Part shown: positions 12,694-25,053 of the stretch, piece after piece
Layout: the number at the start of each line of letters is the position of its first letter
Numbering within the stretch: position 1 is the stretch's first letter
Assembly (NCBI RefSeq): GCF_037038585.1
Contig: NC_092525.1
Coordinates: 28,484,367 to 28,548,366, forward strand
DNA: 64,000 nucleotides
Reading direction: 5' to 3'
DNA from: Patagioenas fasciata
Taxonomy: Eukaryota > Chordata > Aves > Columbiformes > Columbidae
The notes under the pieces: model-generated
The model's input: only the letters and a program-made list of their open reading frames with translations
What the model was told of the DNA's origin: nothing
Database searches by the model: none
Position numbers and translations under genes: made by a program

Positions 12694-15516
12694 AATGTAG
12701 GTTGACGTGATAGTCAGGAATGAATGTTTGCCTTGAAATCAGTGACTGTCTCTGCCATGTTACCCTCCCTCTTCTCTCATTTTGTACTATTTAATCTCAG
12801 TTTTTTCCTTCAGTAATTTTCAGCTATTACTACACTTCTACCTGCTTTCCCTATCCTGCCAACAGTCCTCCCACACCACCTTCCACCTTCTTTTTATTAA
12901 TTCCTCCTAAGTACTCACAGCCTGTTATCATGTCATCTTTTCTCTAGACAGGGCAGATTCAGCAGTTGGTTTTCTTGCCTAACCACTCTTAATACAATAA
13001 TTGGTGTCTTTTGAACTTTGAGGATTTTTTTTTTTGTTGCCGGCTGCCCTAGTTAAGTCTTCTTTTTTCTTTAAATCTACCATGCTTTCCTAGTAGGGAA
13101 TGCTCAGAGCAGTGCAGATGTAGCCTCACCAGTGAGGACTGTGTAAAACATAATTTCAGTTTCGTGTATATCTTTCTTCATGTAGCCACAAGGGCAGTAA
13201 TCAGTGGGATAGCAGAAAACACTGGATTTTACAGAAGTCAAAGGAAAAATCACTGAGCACTGTGGAAATCAGTGAAAAATTAATTAGGACAGAAAGATTA
13301 AGAAATTCATAGAATGATGTATTATCTTCTTAGTAATCCAAAGACAGATATTCACCCACAGATTTACATTTACTACTTCTTTTTTAGAAAAAAAATGTAA
13401 CACCTATAAACGTTATTTAAAATCCTTTTTTCCTCATGTTCTCCACAGAATGTTTTGGGCCAAGCTCCTTTAGTGACTCTCAGCCCCTCTTGAGTTCACA
13501 CAGTGTTTTGCCCCATGACCTGCAGGGCACCCAGCTCAGGCTGCCATGCAGTGCAATACCTGCAATGCCGCCTCCTCTTACCTGGTCCATGTTCTAAATC
13601 ACAGCATTTACTGAGTGCAGGTGAAGTAATGCAGCATAATTGCACGGTCCAGTTTGAAAGAAACAGCACTAGTTTTGGTTTAGGGTTAAGGTCATATTGA
13701 TAGTAATACTGTGAAAAGGAGCTATCTTTTTTTTTTTATTGCTTTTAAACAGAGGGTATGGGAGGGCTAGCTTATGTATATACTATATGTTTGTTCGCTT
13801 TCATTTTAATTGCAAATAATTCTGCATAATGTGTGATCAAGATTGTTTGAAACACATATATAATACCTCATCATATTTTTCTCTCAACATATTGTGAAAA
13901 AAATGAGAGAGAAGGATATTCACTTAAAAACATACAACTTTAATTAAAGGCACCTATGTATGAAGCATCTTTCTTCAGAATATTATTCAATGTTGCCACC
14001 TTGAGGCTAAAGTGCATCTAGGCATTTAAGGAAATTTCTTCCAAACAGAATCTCGCAATTTTGCATCTTTATGATTTTTAAAATCATGCTTGTGAATTTG
14101 GGGAAAAGAAATTCCTTGAGCTTAAGCAAAGAAAAGCAGAGAGGAAGAAAGCACCACAATTGGTACATTAAATCCTCATAGTGTGTGGTTTCTTTTAACA
14201 AATTATCTCAGAGAATTAGAATTATGCTTGTTGGTCTTACGCAGTTTACTTTTCTGTTGTCTTGTCTCTTGCAAATCTTCTCCCAAGCTTTCCCATTTTC
14301 CTCCTACCTCTGTCCTGAAAGGATGAAGATGTTTTGTAAAGTGAATAGATTTGGCTTGGTTGAAATTCAGATCAAAATTAAACCTGAATTTGTAAGAGAA
14401 ATTCACTAAATTAAGGAGAGAGAATGAATTCTGCTGGAAAAGAAAGGAAACTTATATAATAGTCATTAATCTGTGATCTCAATCTCTAGCAAAAGCGTAA
14501 AAGCTATTTGGTTGTACCAAACATTTGAGCCTGTCTTTAATGGCATTCACATTAAGTAACATTTGCTTTGTCCATGATCTTGCCTCTGCTGGTTTCTTCC
14601 AGTACTAAGTAGGGAGATTGGTCCATGGCAGTGAGTTATTGATTACTGATGGCGGGGTCCCATTTCCTGTGTATGCAAAGCCAAATCCTTTTGAAATATA
14701 GCATTACACAAACAGTGCCTTCCACCCAGAGAAAAATGTCATGCTGTCCAGTAACAACGATGGCAAACACTCCCTTTGGCCTGAGCTATAACGCTTCACT
14801 TCCCACTTAAATAGTTTTGCAGTGTTGCACTAAAGAGCTGGCACATTACTCCCCACAGGTGGCTGCCTTTCAGCAGCTGAGTGAAGTGCATCTCTATTTC
14901 ATCTTTCAGCCATAGTGAGTACTAAACATAACATAGGGCTCCTCTATTTCCACAGGCTATTAACCTTCCAAAACATTTACCTCTGAGGCTAAACTTCACA
15001 GTACTTCAACATCAGTTCAGAGAAATGTCTCTATTCAAACCCAATGTATTAAGTAAGAGTGAACTAAGTTCCCTTGCAATAAGTGGTAAGCATATGCTGG
15101 AGCTACACAGGGGCTTATACAACTTTTTGAACTTAGTCCTTCTCAAAAGTAACATTTTTATTTTAGAAAGTTTGAGCAAAAGCTTTTCATCACTTTTTGA
15201 ATAATGAGAAGACAGCAATAAAACACATAACCTTACTGAGCTTCCGTTTGTAAAAGCATTTTGAAATATGGCACTTTGTTGGTGGTATTTTAATAGGATT
15301 TACAAAACACAGCAGAAGTCCAGAAGAACTGGAAGCTGACATCTCCAAAAGAAAATGGTAGGTCTGCAAAGACTTATTGGCATCCTTGATGTATAAACAG
15401 TCACCTTCTTCTGGGGAAATACAATCCTCATCCAGCTGACAACAGGACCACCTAAACAAATAGTTTAAATTCTCTGTTAGCTGAAGGTAATATTTGCTAA
15501 ATAAGGCAGATGGAAA

Positions 15517-15577
15517 GGGTTGTTCACAATAAGTAGCTGGGTGGGTTGTTCTCAGTAAGTAGCTGGACTGGTTGTTT
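15517..15577. repeat. 26-bp tandem duplication, 2.3 copies
   Basis: GGGTTGTTCACAATAAGTAG then CTGGGT, repeated as GGGTTGTTCTCAGTAAGTAG then CTGGAC, then TGGTTGTTT. The unit is not a multiple of three, which argues against coding of the open frame it sits in. Confidence 0.85.
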
Positions 15578-18500
15578 AACCACAGGCATTTCAACAGCTT
15601 CAAGTTTGAGTACAACCCCAAGTGAACTAAAGGGAAAAGGTTTATCAAGAAAAAAGAAGTATTTGCATTTGTTACAGATGGACTAAAGATGCTGCACGTG
15701 CCATGTCTATAAACTATTGCACAAAATTGCAGAATAAGGTAATAGCTAATCATTCCGTACCTCATTTTCATTCCCATTGTCATTTAGAAAATGTGGCTGA
15801 AGATGAGATATTCTCTGTGTTTATAAAATGGAGAATTATAACAAAAAATGAATGGCTCTAGAAGTGGATGGTTAGTCAGAAATACTTTTTACAGTGGAAA
15901 GAGGAAATAAAAGTGAAATTAGATAATAAAGGGAGGAAAGCAGATCCAACAATAACTCAGCATTCAGTCATTGGCAAAGGGAGCTTAGCAATCCAAACAA
16001 TAGATTTTGAAATATTTAATCTGCAGGATCTGTGGAATTATGTATAGGAAGAGATGTCTTAGCTGTTTATTCAAACTAAATTGATTGAAGTCTGTTCTGA
16101 TGAGACCTAAAGCTAAATGTCATTCTTCCCAAGGGAGATTCAAAAATTTGACTTTTTATTTTTTTTTTTAATGTCATGGTTTTATCTCAGGGAAACTGCA
16201 GCATTGTTCCTGCATCCATGGTAGCTCAGAAACTGGCATGCCAATTGACTGCTGCCTTGCTCTTGAAAAGCTGCCGCAGTTCAGTGTGGCTCCATGGAGG
16301 CAGTTATAATACGCTCATCACAGTGGTATCTGAACACTGCATAATCTCGAAAGTGCTTGAGGATGAATGACTTATATAAATACAGAATATTATTACTGTA
16401 CTTAATTGGGACATACTGAATAGGGATAGCTGCTTTAATGGATGTGTCTCTGGAAACTGATGACAGGGTGTAGTAATGATTGTTAGTTAATCAAGATAGT
16501 ATTGGCATATGTTCTGCTTAAGAGGTCTGATTTAGTTTCTTCTAAATAAAGTGCTGTTTGACCAGGTGACAAAGAAGTGTGAAATCCTGAACTGCTTTTT
16601 AAATATGCAAGTTGCCAAGTAAAGACAAAGCAGAATGTTTTCCTAGATCTGTGGGTAGCTCAGTGAAGGACACTGAGTTCAGTGGCGCTGGCAGAGGTCA
16701 GGAGCAGCTTTTGGCATCGCACCAGATCGCTTTGATCCGGCACTGAGAAGCCCACTGGCAGCAGTGATTCTTGCTTGGCATTTCTGTAGTTCACGACAGA
16801 CAAGCATGTGCATTGCACCACATGAACAGCTGCACAGCAAATACTGTGTCGCACCATCCAGTTATGGGTCTGACCAGGTTTTATCTGGTGGAAGACATCA
16901 GAGCTTTTGACATGTATAGGGAGGGTGTCGCTCTCTTCAACAAGTTGTCTGGCATTTAACTTCTTCCTTGGCATCTTCAAGCAAGTGCCTGAGTATACCT
17001 TTTCATGTGATTTTGGTAACTCTCCTTGGACTGTGGTCCCGTGTAGTGCAATGCAGGCATTCTGCTAAGTGAAACAGCAGCCTGTGGAGGCACTAATTCA
17101 GTTTTTAGTGTTGAGAGGCACTGTGGCTTGATGGACTTGGCACATGTGGAAGTCCTATCACTTTGCCTTGTCAGCTTTAAACCATTTGCTTAACTGCAAT
17201 ATAACAGTATATGAGTCCAGGCCTTTGTCCATAGAATGTTGATCTTCTCTCGCCTGACAAATCACATGTCATCTTTACAGGAAAGGAACACTTTGATTTC
17301 TCTGTTAGAAAGATAATCATGTTAGGAAATGGTACAAATCATTGTGGTCTTCGTAATGGGGTATTAAAATGAAAAGCCTACAGATGCTCTGTAATGATGT
17401 GTAGCCTTGCTGATGAAACACTTTGGGCTGTTTCATTTTACCATGGAACCAAAGAGAATTTACCGTCTCTCCTGTATGAAGAAACTGTGAAAATACTAAG
17501 TTATTTCCAAGTAAAATTTGTAAAGTCACCATGAAACCAGTAGGTGATCTCAGAGACTATTTAGGCATACCTTTCAAAATTAATATTTGATACTAGAAGT
17601 ATTGTTTTCTATGAGATAAATTCTTTTAAATATCCTGTGCAGTGGATCTGGTAACTGCTTGAAGCTGTGTGTTACTATAGCTGTTTGAAATATATATTGT
17701 AAAATTAAAATCATTCAAAGTGTATTTTGCTTCTGAGTTCACAAAATTTCCATAAAATGTCAGTGTTTCTATGGTTTTCTTTTCCTACTATCATCAGTTT
17801 CTGGACTCTGGAAAACTTTGGGTCTACTCGTTATCCTTAACTGAAAGACACCATAAAAGCTGAATGAACCCTATGATGTCATATTCTTCAGTTCTAACCT
17901 GGACTACAAAATTCTCGTTTGTCTATAAGCTGTGCTGCCTTGTATGCTATATTTGATACATTTCTTGAAACCATAGATGCTGAAATTATGTACAGAATTA
18001 ATCTCATCTAATTTATACTGGCTGAAAATTAAAGTGTCTGTTTTAAGCTGGTTGAAGTGGAGTTCCAGGACAAGGCGAGGTGTGAGCCTCTTTCTCGAGA
18101 TGTTTTTCTCTCTCTTTCCAGTAAAAGAAAGGGACTTTGGCTGGCATGCTTAGCCTAAACATTACCTCTTCTCTTTCTGAAACTGGGCTCCTTATGTTAA
18201 ACTTCTGTAACTCTTTGCATATTTTCTCTTGTCTGCCTTTGAACAGAATAGTGTATTGCTTGTTGTTTCTCTTTGCAATTTTTTCAGACTAGCATACTAT
18301 TTAATACGTCTCTTACCTGCTTCCCGAGCGAATTAGGTCACTGGGTTTGTTCAGCACAGAGGAGCTCCGTGGAGCCAGCTGACCGCTTTTTTTTGGGACC
18401 AGGAAAGAGTCGGGGTACCTCCTCGAGGCAATTCTCAGCAGAGCTCATAGGACAGGTCATAAAAGTATTTCAGATGCAAATATTCTACTCGCAGTTGCAG

Positions 18501-20390
18501 TTGTATAATCGAGGGGACTACCTCCTGATTTAGAGATGTGAGAACAAAATGTAACACTCTTAACTCAGCTGTTCCTAGGCTGTAGGAATGTCAATTATGC
18601 GTAACTTGGCCCTGAATAATTAGACATCCAACTTCTTGTTAACTGCTAGTAGGAATCAATTCTTTGCATAGTCCTAATTTGTTGTACTTCACAGAGAAGG
18701 CGAACCAGACTCATGATTAGTTTTATTCTCTGTAAGCCTTTTCAGGTCATAGGATGAAATAAAGTTATGATCGAGTCTAAAGATGGACATGGATCAAGAT
18801 TTTTTTTTCTCTATCTCATGAAATGGAGTATTAAGAAAAGGTTACCATCCATTATTAGTTTAGGAAAGAAGAGTCATGTTGAAAAATAGAACAGAAAATA
18901 AAGGGAAAGTTATAGTCTGCAGTAGGTGGAGACCATTTCAGTTCTTCCCAGTTTGCTAGAAAATATCTTTGCCTCTCTCATCATCACCTTTCATTCCCCC
19001 TGCTCTCAGCTTGTGTTAGAATATTTGCTGAGGCTCTTGCCTAAAACCCCACAGCAGCTAATTCACTTTAGTATGGGCTGAATTTGCAACAGGATTCTTA
19101 TAATTTGTGCCCAGGGACTGAAAAGAACTCTGCATCATTATGCAAGTGGCACATGTAAAGTCAGGCTAAAGGGTAAAACAAAAAGGAAAAGAAAGGAATT
19201 CACTCCTGGACATGCCTGAGAATTGACACTATAGTTTTCTCTGAAGCTGTTCTGTCACATTGCGAAGTACATGCTTGGACCATTTTAAAAGTTTTTATTA
19301 TTTACTCAAGAGACTGTAACAGCTCTGAAGCTTGCTGCAGCGTTTATTCAGTAGACCAGCTCTGTATTTTTGGTCTATCGTGTAAATATGTATTTGAGCA
19401 AGTCTAAAAAGGCATATTTCACTCAATGGACCATAGTGGCTCCTCTGGACCCTGTTATTGTTGTACAGTATTTTGTAGAATGTTGCAGTTCCCATATTAA
19501 TACAGACATATGCATCTCCATGGTGTGCTCCTTCAGTATGCTCAAAGGACTGATTCCCTTCTAACCACTCAGGTGCTTGTGTGGAAAGGGAGATTGCTCC
19601 AAGCAGCATTATATTGTGCCAAGCTTTTGCCTCTCTCTTAAAAAGAGAAACCTGCCTTTTGGAGGTGAGCAAATCAGTGGGAATTAATACCACTGTCCAA
19701 ATTTTGCTGGATGATCCCATAGTTAAACTAACATGGAAAAAACACAACTTCTTCCAGTCCCCTGGTCGCCCTGGCATGCTTGCTTGAAAATCTTAGTTTT
19801 CTGGTGTATCTGTGAATATCTCAATGGCATTATCTTAAACACACGGAATTCATTGTCTTTTTAAATTAGTGCAGGCTCTTGGCTTTTTCTTGCACTGATT
19901 CTTGTCAGCATCCCCCTGCAGAGGGTCTGCATGCTTCTAGTGACTCAAAAGGGAATATGGAGCAGGAAGCTGGACCATCCTGTGAAAGCCTGAGGTGCAG
20001 GGTTTGCTTCTCAAACCATAAGCTTCTCTCCAGGATGCATAAGGGAGGAGTTCCTCCGTAAATAGCAATCACTCAAGACTACAAGGGTTTTTATCTATGC
20101 CCAGCTTTCCCACAGAATAACAAAACCTGAGCTTGAGTCATTTATTTCAGAGTCTGTGACAGGACTAGTATTCTGTGTTAGCTGCAAAAACATCTCAGTT
20201 AAAAACTGGACCAGAATCTCAGTTAATGCATGTTAGCTATGTGACCGGAAATATTGTCATCTCTGCTTCTTTCCTTGCTTTAGTGAAATAGAATTAATTG
20301 TTGCATTTTTTTTTATTTCTGCCTTTTTTTGTTTTCTTAGCTTTGTCAAAGCTGCTGGCATTGCTGACGCATTAACACCAGTAAGAGAGG

Positions 20391-20408
20391 AATTTGCATA
20401 TGCAAATT
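20391..20408. promoter_or_regulatory. palindromic double octamer (POU/MORE-like) site
   Basis: AATTTGCATATGCAAATT is an 18-bp perfect palindrome built from ATTTGCAT and ATGCAAAT, both octamer motifs. Its core TGCATATGCA matches the centre of the MORE element bound by POU dimers. TTAATTAAAATG (20417) and a forkhead-type GTAAACAAAG (20472) lie within 80 bp. Binding is inferred from motifs only. Confidence 0.55.
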
Positions 20409-22401
20409 TTATTCTCTTAATTAAAATGAGCAGCACTTGATTACACTGCTGAGCCCTAGAGCTGCAAATATGTAAACAAAGGTTACATGCTCAGAAACTA
20501 AAATGGAGCCCTAAGTCGTGTTTTTGTGATAGACTTTTGTTAGTTCTTAATCTGCTGTTAACATGAAGCCCAGTGCCAAATTAATTCCTTACTCCTAGAT
20601 TCAAGTGCATGCTGTTCCAGGAGCACACTTTGTGGTTATTTTGTTTAGGTTTGGGATTGTTTTGTTTTCATTTTGTATTTGCTCCTCTGACTTGGAACCC
20701 CCTTGCTTTCTGGTTGGTAGGAATAAAGAAATTGAGAGCAAGTGTAGCTTAAGAGTTTGATGGGCCATCTAGAGAAAGTGGTTAACAGGAAAAAGAAGCC
20801 ACGGTGTTTCATTTGTTTTCTAATTGTCCTCCAGTGTGTGGCCTTAGTCCTTCAAAATCTAGAGAATTCTGGCTCCAGAAGTCATGAGGACATTCACTGG
20901 TGGACCTCAGAATATGATCTGTTGCGACCTTGGACAGTAGTTGCTGTCCTTGGACAGTAGTCTTTAGCCTTCCTCAGCTATATTGATACAACTGTCCTTG
21001 ATAAATTGGATTATTCAAATGATCTAGCCACAAGAAAAATAAAAAACCCAGCAGAGCATCCTAATACTATGTGCTTTCTCTAAAACAGATAATTTTGATT
21101 GTGTAATTCATAGCACATAACACATGACTGAGAGCTCTGGTGTGATTCAGGGAAAAAAGGGCTGTGGAGGGATAAGTTGAGGAGCAAGAATTTCTTAGGC
21201 TAGGTATACCACTGTCATGAGTATACTTTGCAGGTGGACCCTCTCTGATAAAGGCAGTAGCATTACATTTCAGTTTTCTTAAGTTTTTCTAAGCATAAAA
21301 CAGTGTAACAGTGCAGAAGTTTTTCTTCCCTTACAAGCATGTGTCTTACTGAGCTGCCAAGTTCCCTTTTTGATCAGTCAGTTATCTCCCAGTCCTGACA
21401 AATAAGACCAGTCCTGGAACAGATGTGGGAATTAAAAGGATACAAGATACTCACACTAGTGTAGCTCTCACAAACCCACATCTTCCCTAGGTGTTTCCTT
21501 AAGATGCCATGTATATGGTGCAAAGTAAGTGTGATACTCTTCCCTGCTGTTTTCTTACACTTGCTTTGCAAGGCAGAAGTGACTGTATATGGTAGTAGTC
21601 AGTAGAGAATAAGACTGTTGTATCAGGTAAGAAGCTCTAAGGTTTTCTAAGGCTATGGTGTGATGCCTTTTCACATTTTTAAAAAAGAACAGTCCAGGGA
21701 CTTTTTTTTTTTTTACATTGATCTTAATTTTAACACTTCAAGGTCTTTTCTGCTTACTGTGTATCTATGGGCTTATGAAAGATATGTAGCAAAATTCAGT
21801 ATCTGCACAGATAGATGATGCCTCAGAAATAGCAAAGGCCAATGCGAATATGTCACAATTTTAAGTTTGTAAATTCCACTGACTTGTTTCATTTAAGGAT
21901 ACAGTTCAGCCTGCTCTCCACACGCAGCCTCTAATCGATTAAGTGTAACTAACTATAAAAGAACATTTGTAAAAGAAATTGCCACAAATGTCACAGGCCA
22001 AATGAAAGCATAGCGGGCAGGACCTAAGTTCAAGGCAGATCACAACAACCCAAGTGCCTATCAGAGTACAGGCTTGGTTGAGATTTATTGCCATTAAGAA
22101 AGAGAATTTTGATGAAAAGCCATAGAATCAAAGCATACATTCACAAACTTCACATACTGACCCAGCATAAATGTGCAAATTTCTGTACTCTGATCTGACA
22201 TAGAGACTTCACATCATCTGGAAAATGGATCTCTACATTTTGTCTTAATTTTGCATGGTACTTAGTACACAGTCATAGTAACACCCAAACTAGATAGAAA
22301 GGAATGCATTTCCTACAGATGAACTAGAACCCAAACACAAAGGGTAAGTTTCTGTTATCAAGATAAAGTATCTTCTTTTGTCAGTTCCTGGATACATTGC
22401 A

Positions 22402-22690
22402 GTAACATTAATGACAGTTCCAGCCACACACATGTGTGTCTCTCATTAACACTAATGGTCAATACATGCATATAGATCTCTGGTTAATACTGATGGGAAT
22501 TACATATACATGCAACACTCATCAGCATTAATGAGGGTTCTCCTGTGGATATCTAATGAACATTAATGGGAGTTACACACATGTCTATTTCCCATTAGCA
22601 TTAGTGGCACATGCATCTCTCATTAATATTGATGGAAAATACAGGAAGCCATATCTCTCATTAATATTAGTAGCAGTGATGCACACTGCA
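22402..22690. repeat. degenerate minisatellite, period ~38 bp, 8 copies
   Basis: Cores of about 15 bp begin at 22402, 22444, 22482, 22520, 22554, 22593, 22621 and 22659, at spacings of 42, 38, 38, 34, 39, 28 and 38. Examples are CATTAACACTAATGG, CATTAGCATTAGTGG, CATTAATATTGATGG and CATTAATATTAGTAG. The consensus core is close to the palindrome CATTAATATTAATG. Spacers are rich in ACATATACATG-like words and start with ATCTCT. The divergence shows it is old. Confidence 0.8.
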
Positions 22691-23560
22691 AGGAGAAAGC
22701 TATTTCTGCCATATCCTCAATGAGGAAACTTTGAGCTGTTAATTATATTCTAAAGCAACTTCAGTTTGTGCTGTCTTCCACTGAGTTATCCAAGGTCTTC
22801 ATGGCCTTGGCCACATGGCACAGGTTTCCTTCCCACATGAGTGAACTATTTCTGAAAAAGCCCTAACATTCTTTTCTTAGATACCAGACAGCATGTCATC
22901 TCTGTGGGTATTTTTAAGCAAACATATTTCTGAATTGCTGCTACTTCAAAGAAAAGCCTGTATATGCTTCTCACAGCATAGGCGTGGCACACACCAGCTG
23001 CTTAGTTATTGCTCATAGGCACACAAAATTCATTGTAAGTTCTTGTGATCATAACTCCATTTTACATCATGCACTAATGCAATGTTGCATTAAACTCTGA
23101 CGTGGTTCCTGATGAACGTAGTAGAGACTAAAGGCCATAGCTTCCCTTTGGAGCAAGAAAGATATTAATTTATTAGAGTACTGAGTTTTTTATCCTTCCA
23201 GTTACAAAAGGAATAAACTTCAGTGCCCCTTTCAAAAAAAGTGTTCTCACACCTGCCAAACTGTTTCCATAGGCTTTTCTATAGGACTGTATTTTAGATC
23301 TCCTTTTAAACACTCGGTGTTCTTGTTGCATAGTGTCGGTGCAGAGCTCAGGGTTTCGCATGATGGGGCAGCGAGGGGTCTGTTCCTGGAGAGGACTTCC
23401 CTCTCTCCATGGGCTTGGGTGTGTGCTGGAGAGCCAGGAAGAATCTGCAGCTCAGCACCAGTAGGGCACGCGGTGTGAACAGGGATGAGCAGACAGGGCT
23501 AAGGAAGAATGATGTTCTCTCTATCAAGTTACATATATGGACATAGGGGAAGGAAGGTGA

Positions 23561-23630
23561 TTGTACAAAGCTCTGGCCTGGGAATCAAGTGATTTGCAAT
23601 CACTTCTCACCTTCGTATCTCATTGTAGGA
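23561..23630 (+). mobile_element. possible MIR-like remnant
   Basis: AGCTCTGGCCTGGGAATCAA followed by GTGATTTGCAATCACTTCTC resembles the MIR 5'/core part (GAGCTCTGGACTTGGAATCAG..CTGGGTTCAAATC). Diverged; tentative. Confidence 0.3.
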
Positions 23631-25026
23631 TAAATTGTTATTTTTCTATTATTTTATACACCTACCACCATGTACACAGGAAATATAACCTGAAATAGGA
23701 TCTCGAAATGCCGCTGTAATGGCTGAGCTACAGTTAATGCTAACATTAATAGTCGCATCTGATGTATGCTTTTTAAAACAGAAAGCAATCTCTTTAGTTT
23801 TAAAAGTGCTCTTTGGTAAGATAATCTTATTGCTTTTCTCATTACTGTACAGAATTAGAATATTCGTTGTCCATGCAAATTAGTTACAAAAAAACAATGT
23901 TTTCAAATAAGATGAAAAATAAAGGATTATTTTTGGCAAACACAACTGTACTGTATCAGATTCCCTAAGGCTGGGGGAGGTAGATGTTGCACCTTCCTGT
24001 GCCTGTACAAGAAGGCTTCCATGCAGGGAGGACCAGGCTGTGTCGTTGCAGCTGCTGCTCCATCACAGGAGCCTTCTGCAGACAAGGAGAGAGAGTGTCA
24101 GAGCAGCTTTGACTCCTACAAGAGCTGTGCAGACAAACCGCTTTGCATGAGCCTTTTCCACCTGCCCCAGCTCTGCCCCTGCGGCAGCTCACGTTGAGCA
24201 GTCTTCTGGTGCATATTGGTTCCTCATCATTAGAATGGCGTAAGACATGTCACTGCTTTCTTTACCAGCAGATGCTTAACTGCTGGGCTTCCTGAACCCA
24301 GTGGGATCTATATGAGCCTTGTATGTAATCTACTTCAATTTGCTTGAAAATCAACAACACATTTAGATACAGCAAGCATAAAGGCATAAGACTCTTTATA
24401 AGCACAAACATACAGGTTCAGACATCTGCTTGCATAAGACACACACGCACATACTTATCCACACTCACATTCACCCATCCTGGAAAGTCTAATGTGGGAA
24501 AGGTGATTCTAGTGCTAAAGGGTGAGAGATGTCAGAAGACATCAAGGAAAATCACAACAATAATTTTCTGTCTGGCTACAGCGGCATTAAAGATTCTAAT
24601 CTGTAACTACAGCTTTCACTTATAATTCGGAATTCAGCTGCTAAACAAAGTAAATAATTTATCAAGTACAATATGTTCTAACTCTGCAGCTTGCAAAAGC
24701 CTTAGCCATACCTTTGTTTCAAAGAGTCACCAAATGGTGGAAATGTCAAGCTCTTCCTTAAAGTGCATCTTCCTCAATTCCCTTGGTAGACAGCACTGAT
24801 TTTTTTTTTTTTCCCTAAAGATGTTTTATTGTTTTTCTACTTTTCATCAGGGTGGGGTTGCCATGGCAATAAAGTAGGATGTCTTGCTGGATTTCACCTT
24901 TGCTGTCTTGCTTCATATGGTTCTCTCTCCTCAGAGCAAACATGGTGGACGCAACGCACATACAGATGTCTGATTTCAGATTTCTTTCTCAAGTATGCTT
25001 GGCAGCTGCTCTCCTGAGACGGGCAA

Positions 25027-25053
25027 AGCAGCACTTCACAAGCAGCACTTCAC
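25027..25053. repeat. 14-bp tandem duplication
   Basis: AGCAGCACTTCACA followed by AGCAGCACTTCAC; 13 of 13 overlapping bases are identical. Confidence 0.88.

Larger units (their letters stand above)
6781..15189. other. gene-free block
   Basis: AT-rich, with slightly GC-richer stretches at 10850..11060 and 12480..12640. Contains the CAAA/T tracts at 7152 and a CR1/L3 scrap at 12647, plus a small inverted repeat at 14071..14087 (ATGATTTT/AAAATCAT). The longest open frame (119 codons, from 12341) crosses the GC-rich stretch and the old repeat, so it is not a gene. Confidence 0.7.
15190..22401. other. gene-free block with two long unexplained open frames
   Basis: Holds the two longest open frames outside repeats and amylase: 15190..15783 minus (197 codons) and 19298..19777 minus (159 codons). 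Neither shows a domain, signal peptide or homology I recognise. The first contains a 26-bp tandem duplication. Also the double octamer (20391) and a near-exact repeat of CCTTGGACAGTAGT (20928 and 20948). Confidence 0.6.

Noticed and set aside
13306..13320. TTCATAGAATGATG, a CR1-tail-like word
   Set aside because: No CR1 body follows in either direction.
16660..16980. 106-codon minus-strand frame with a basic start, considered as a transposase fragment
   Set aside because: I could not match it to any transposase motif; no inverted repeats flank it.
17113..17175. Possible MIR 5' part (GGCACTGTGGCTTGATGGAC)
   Set aside because: Only one word resembles the family; the expected downstream core is missing.
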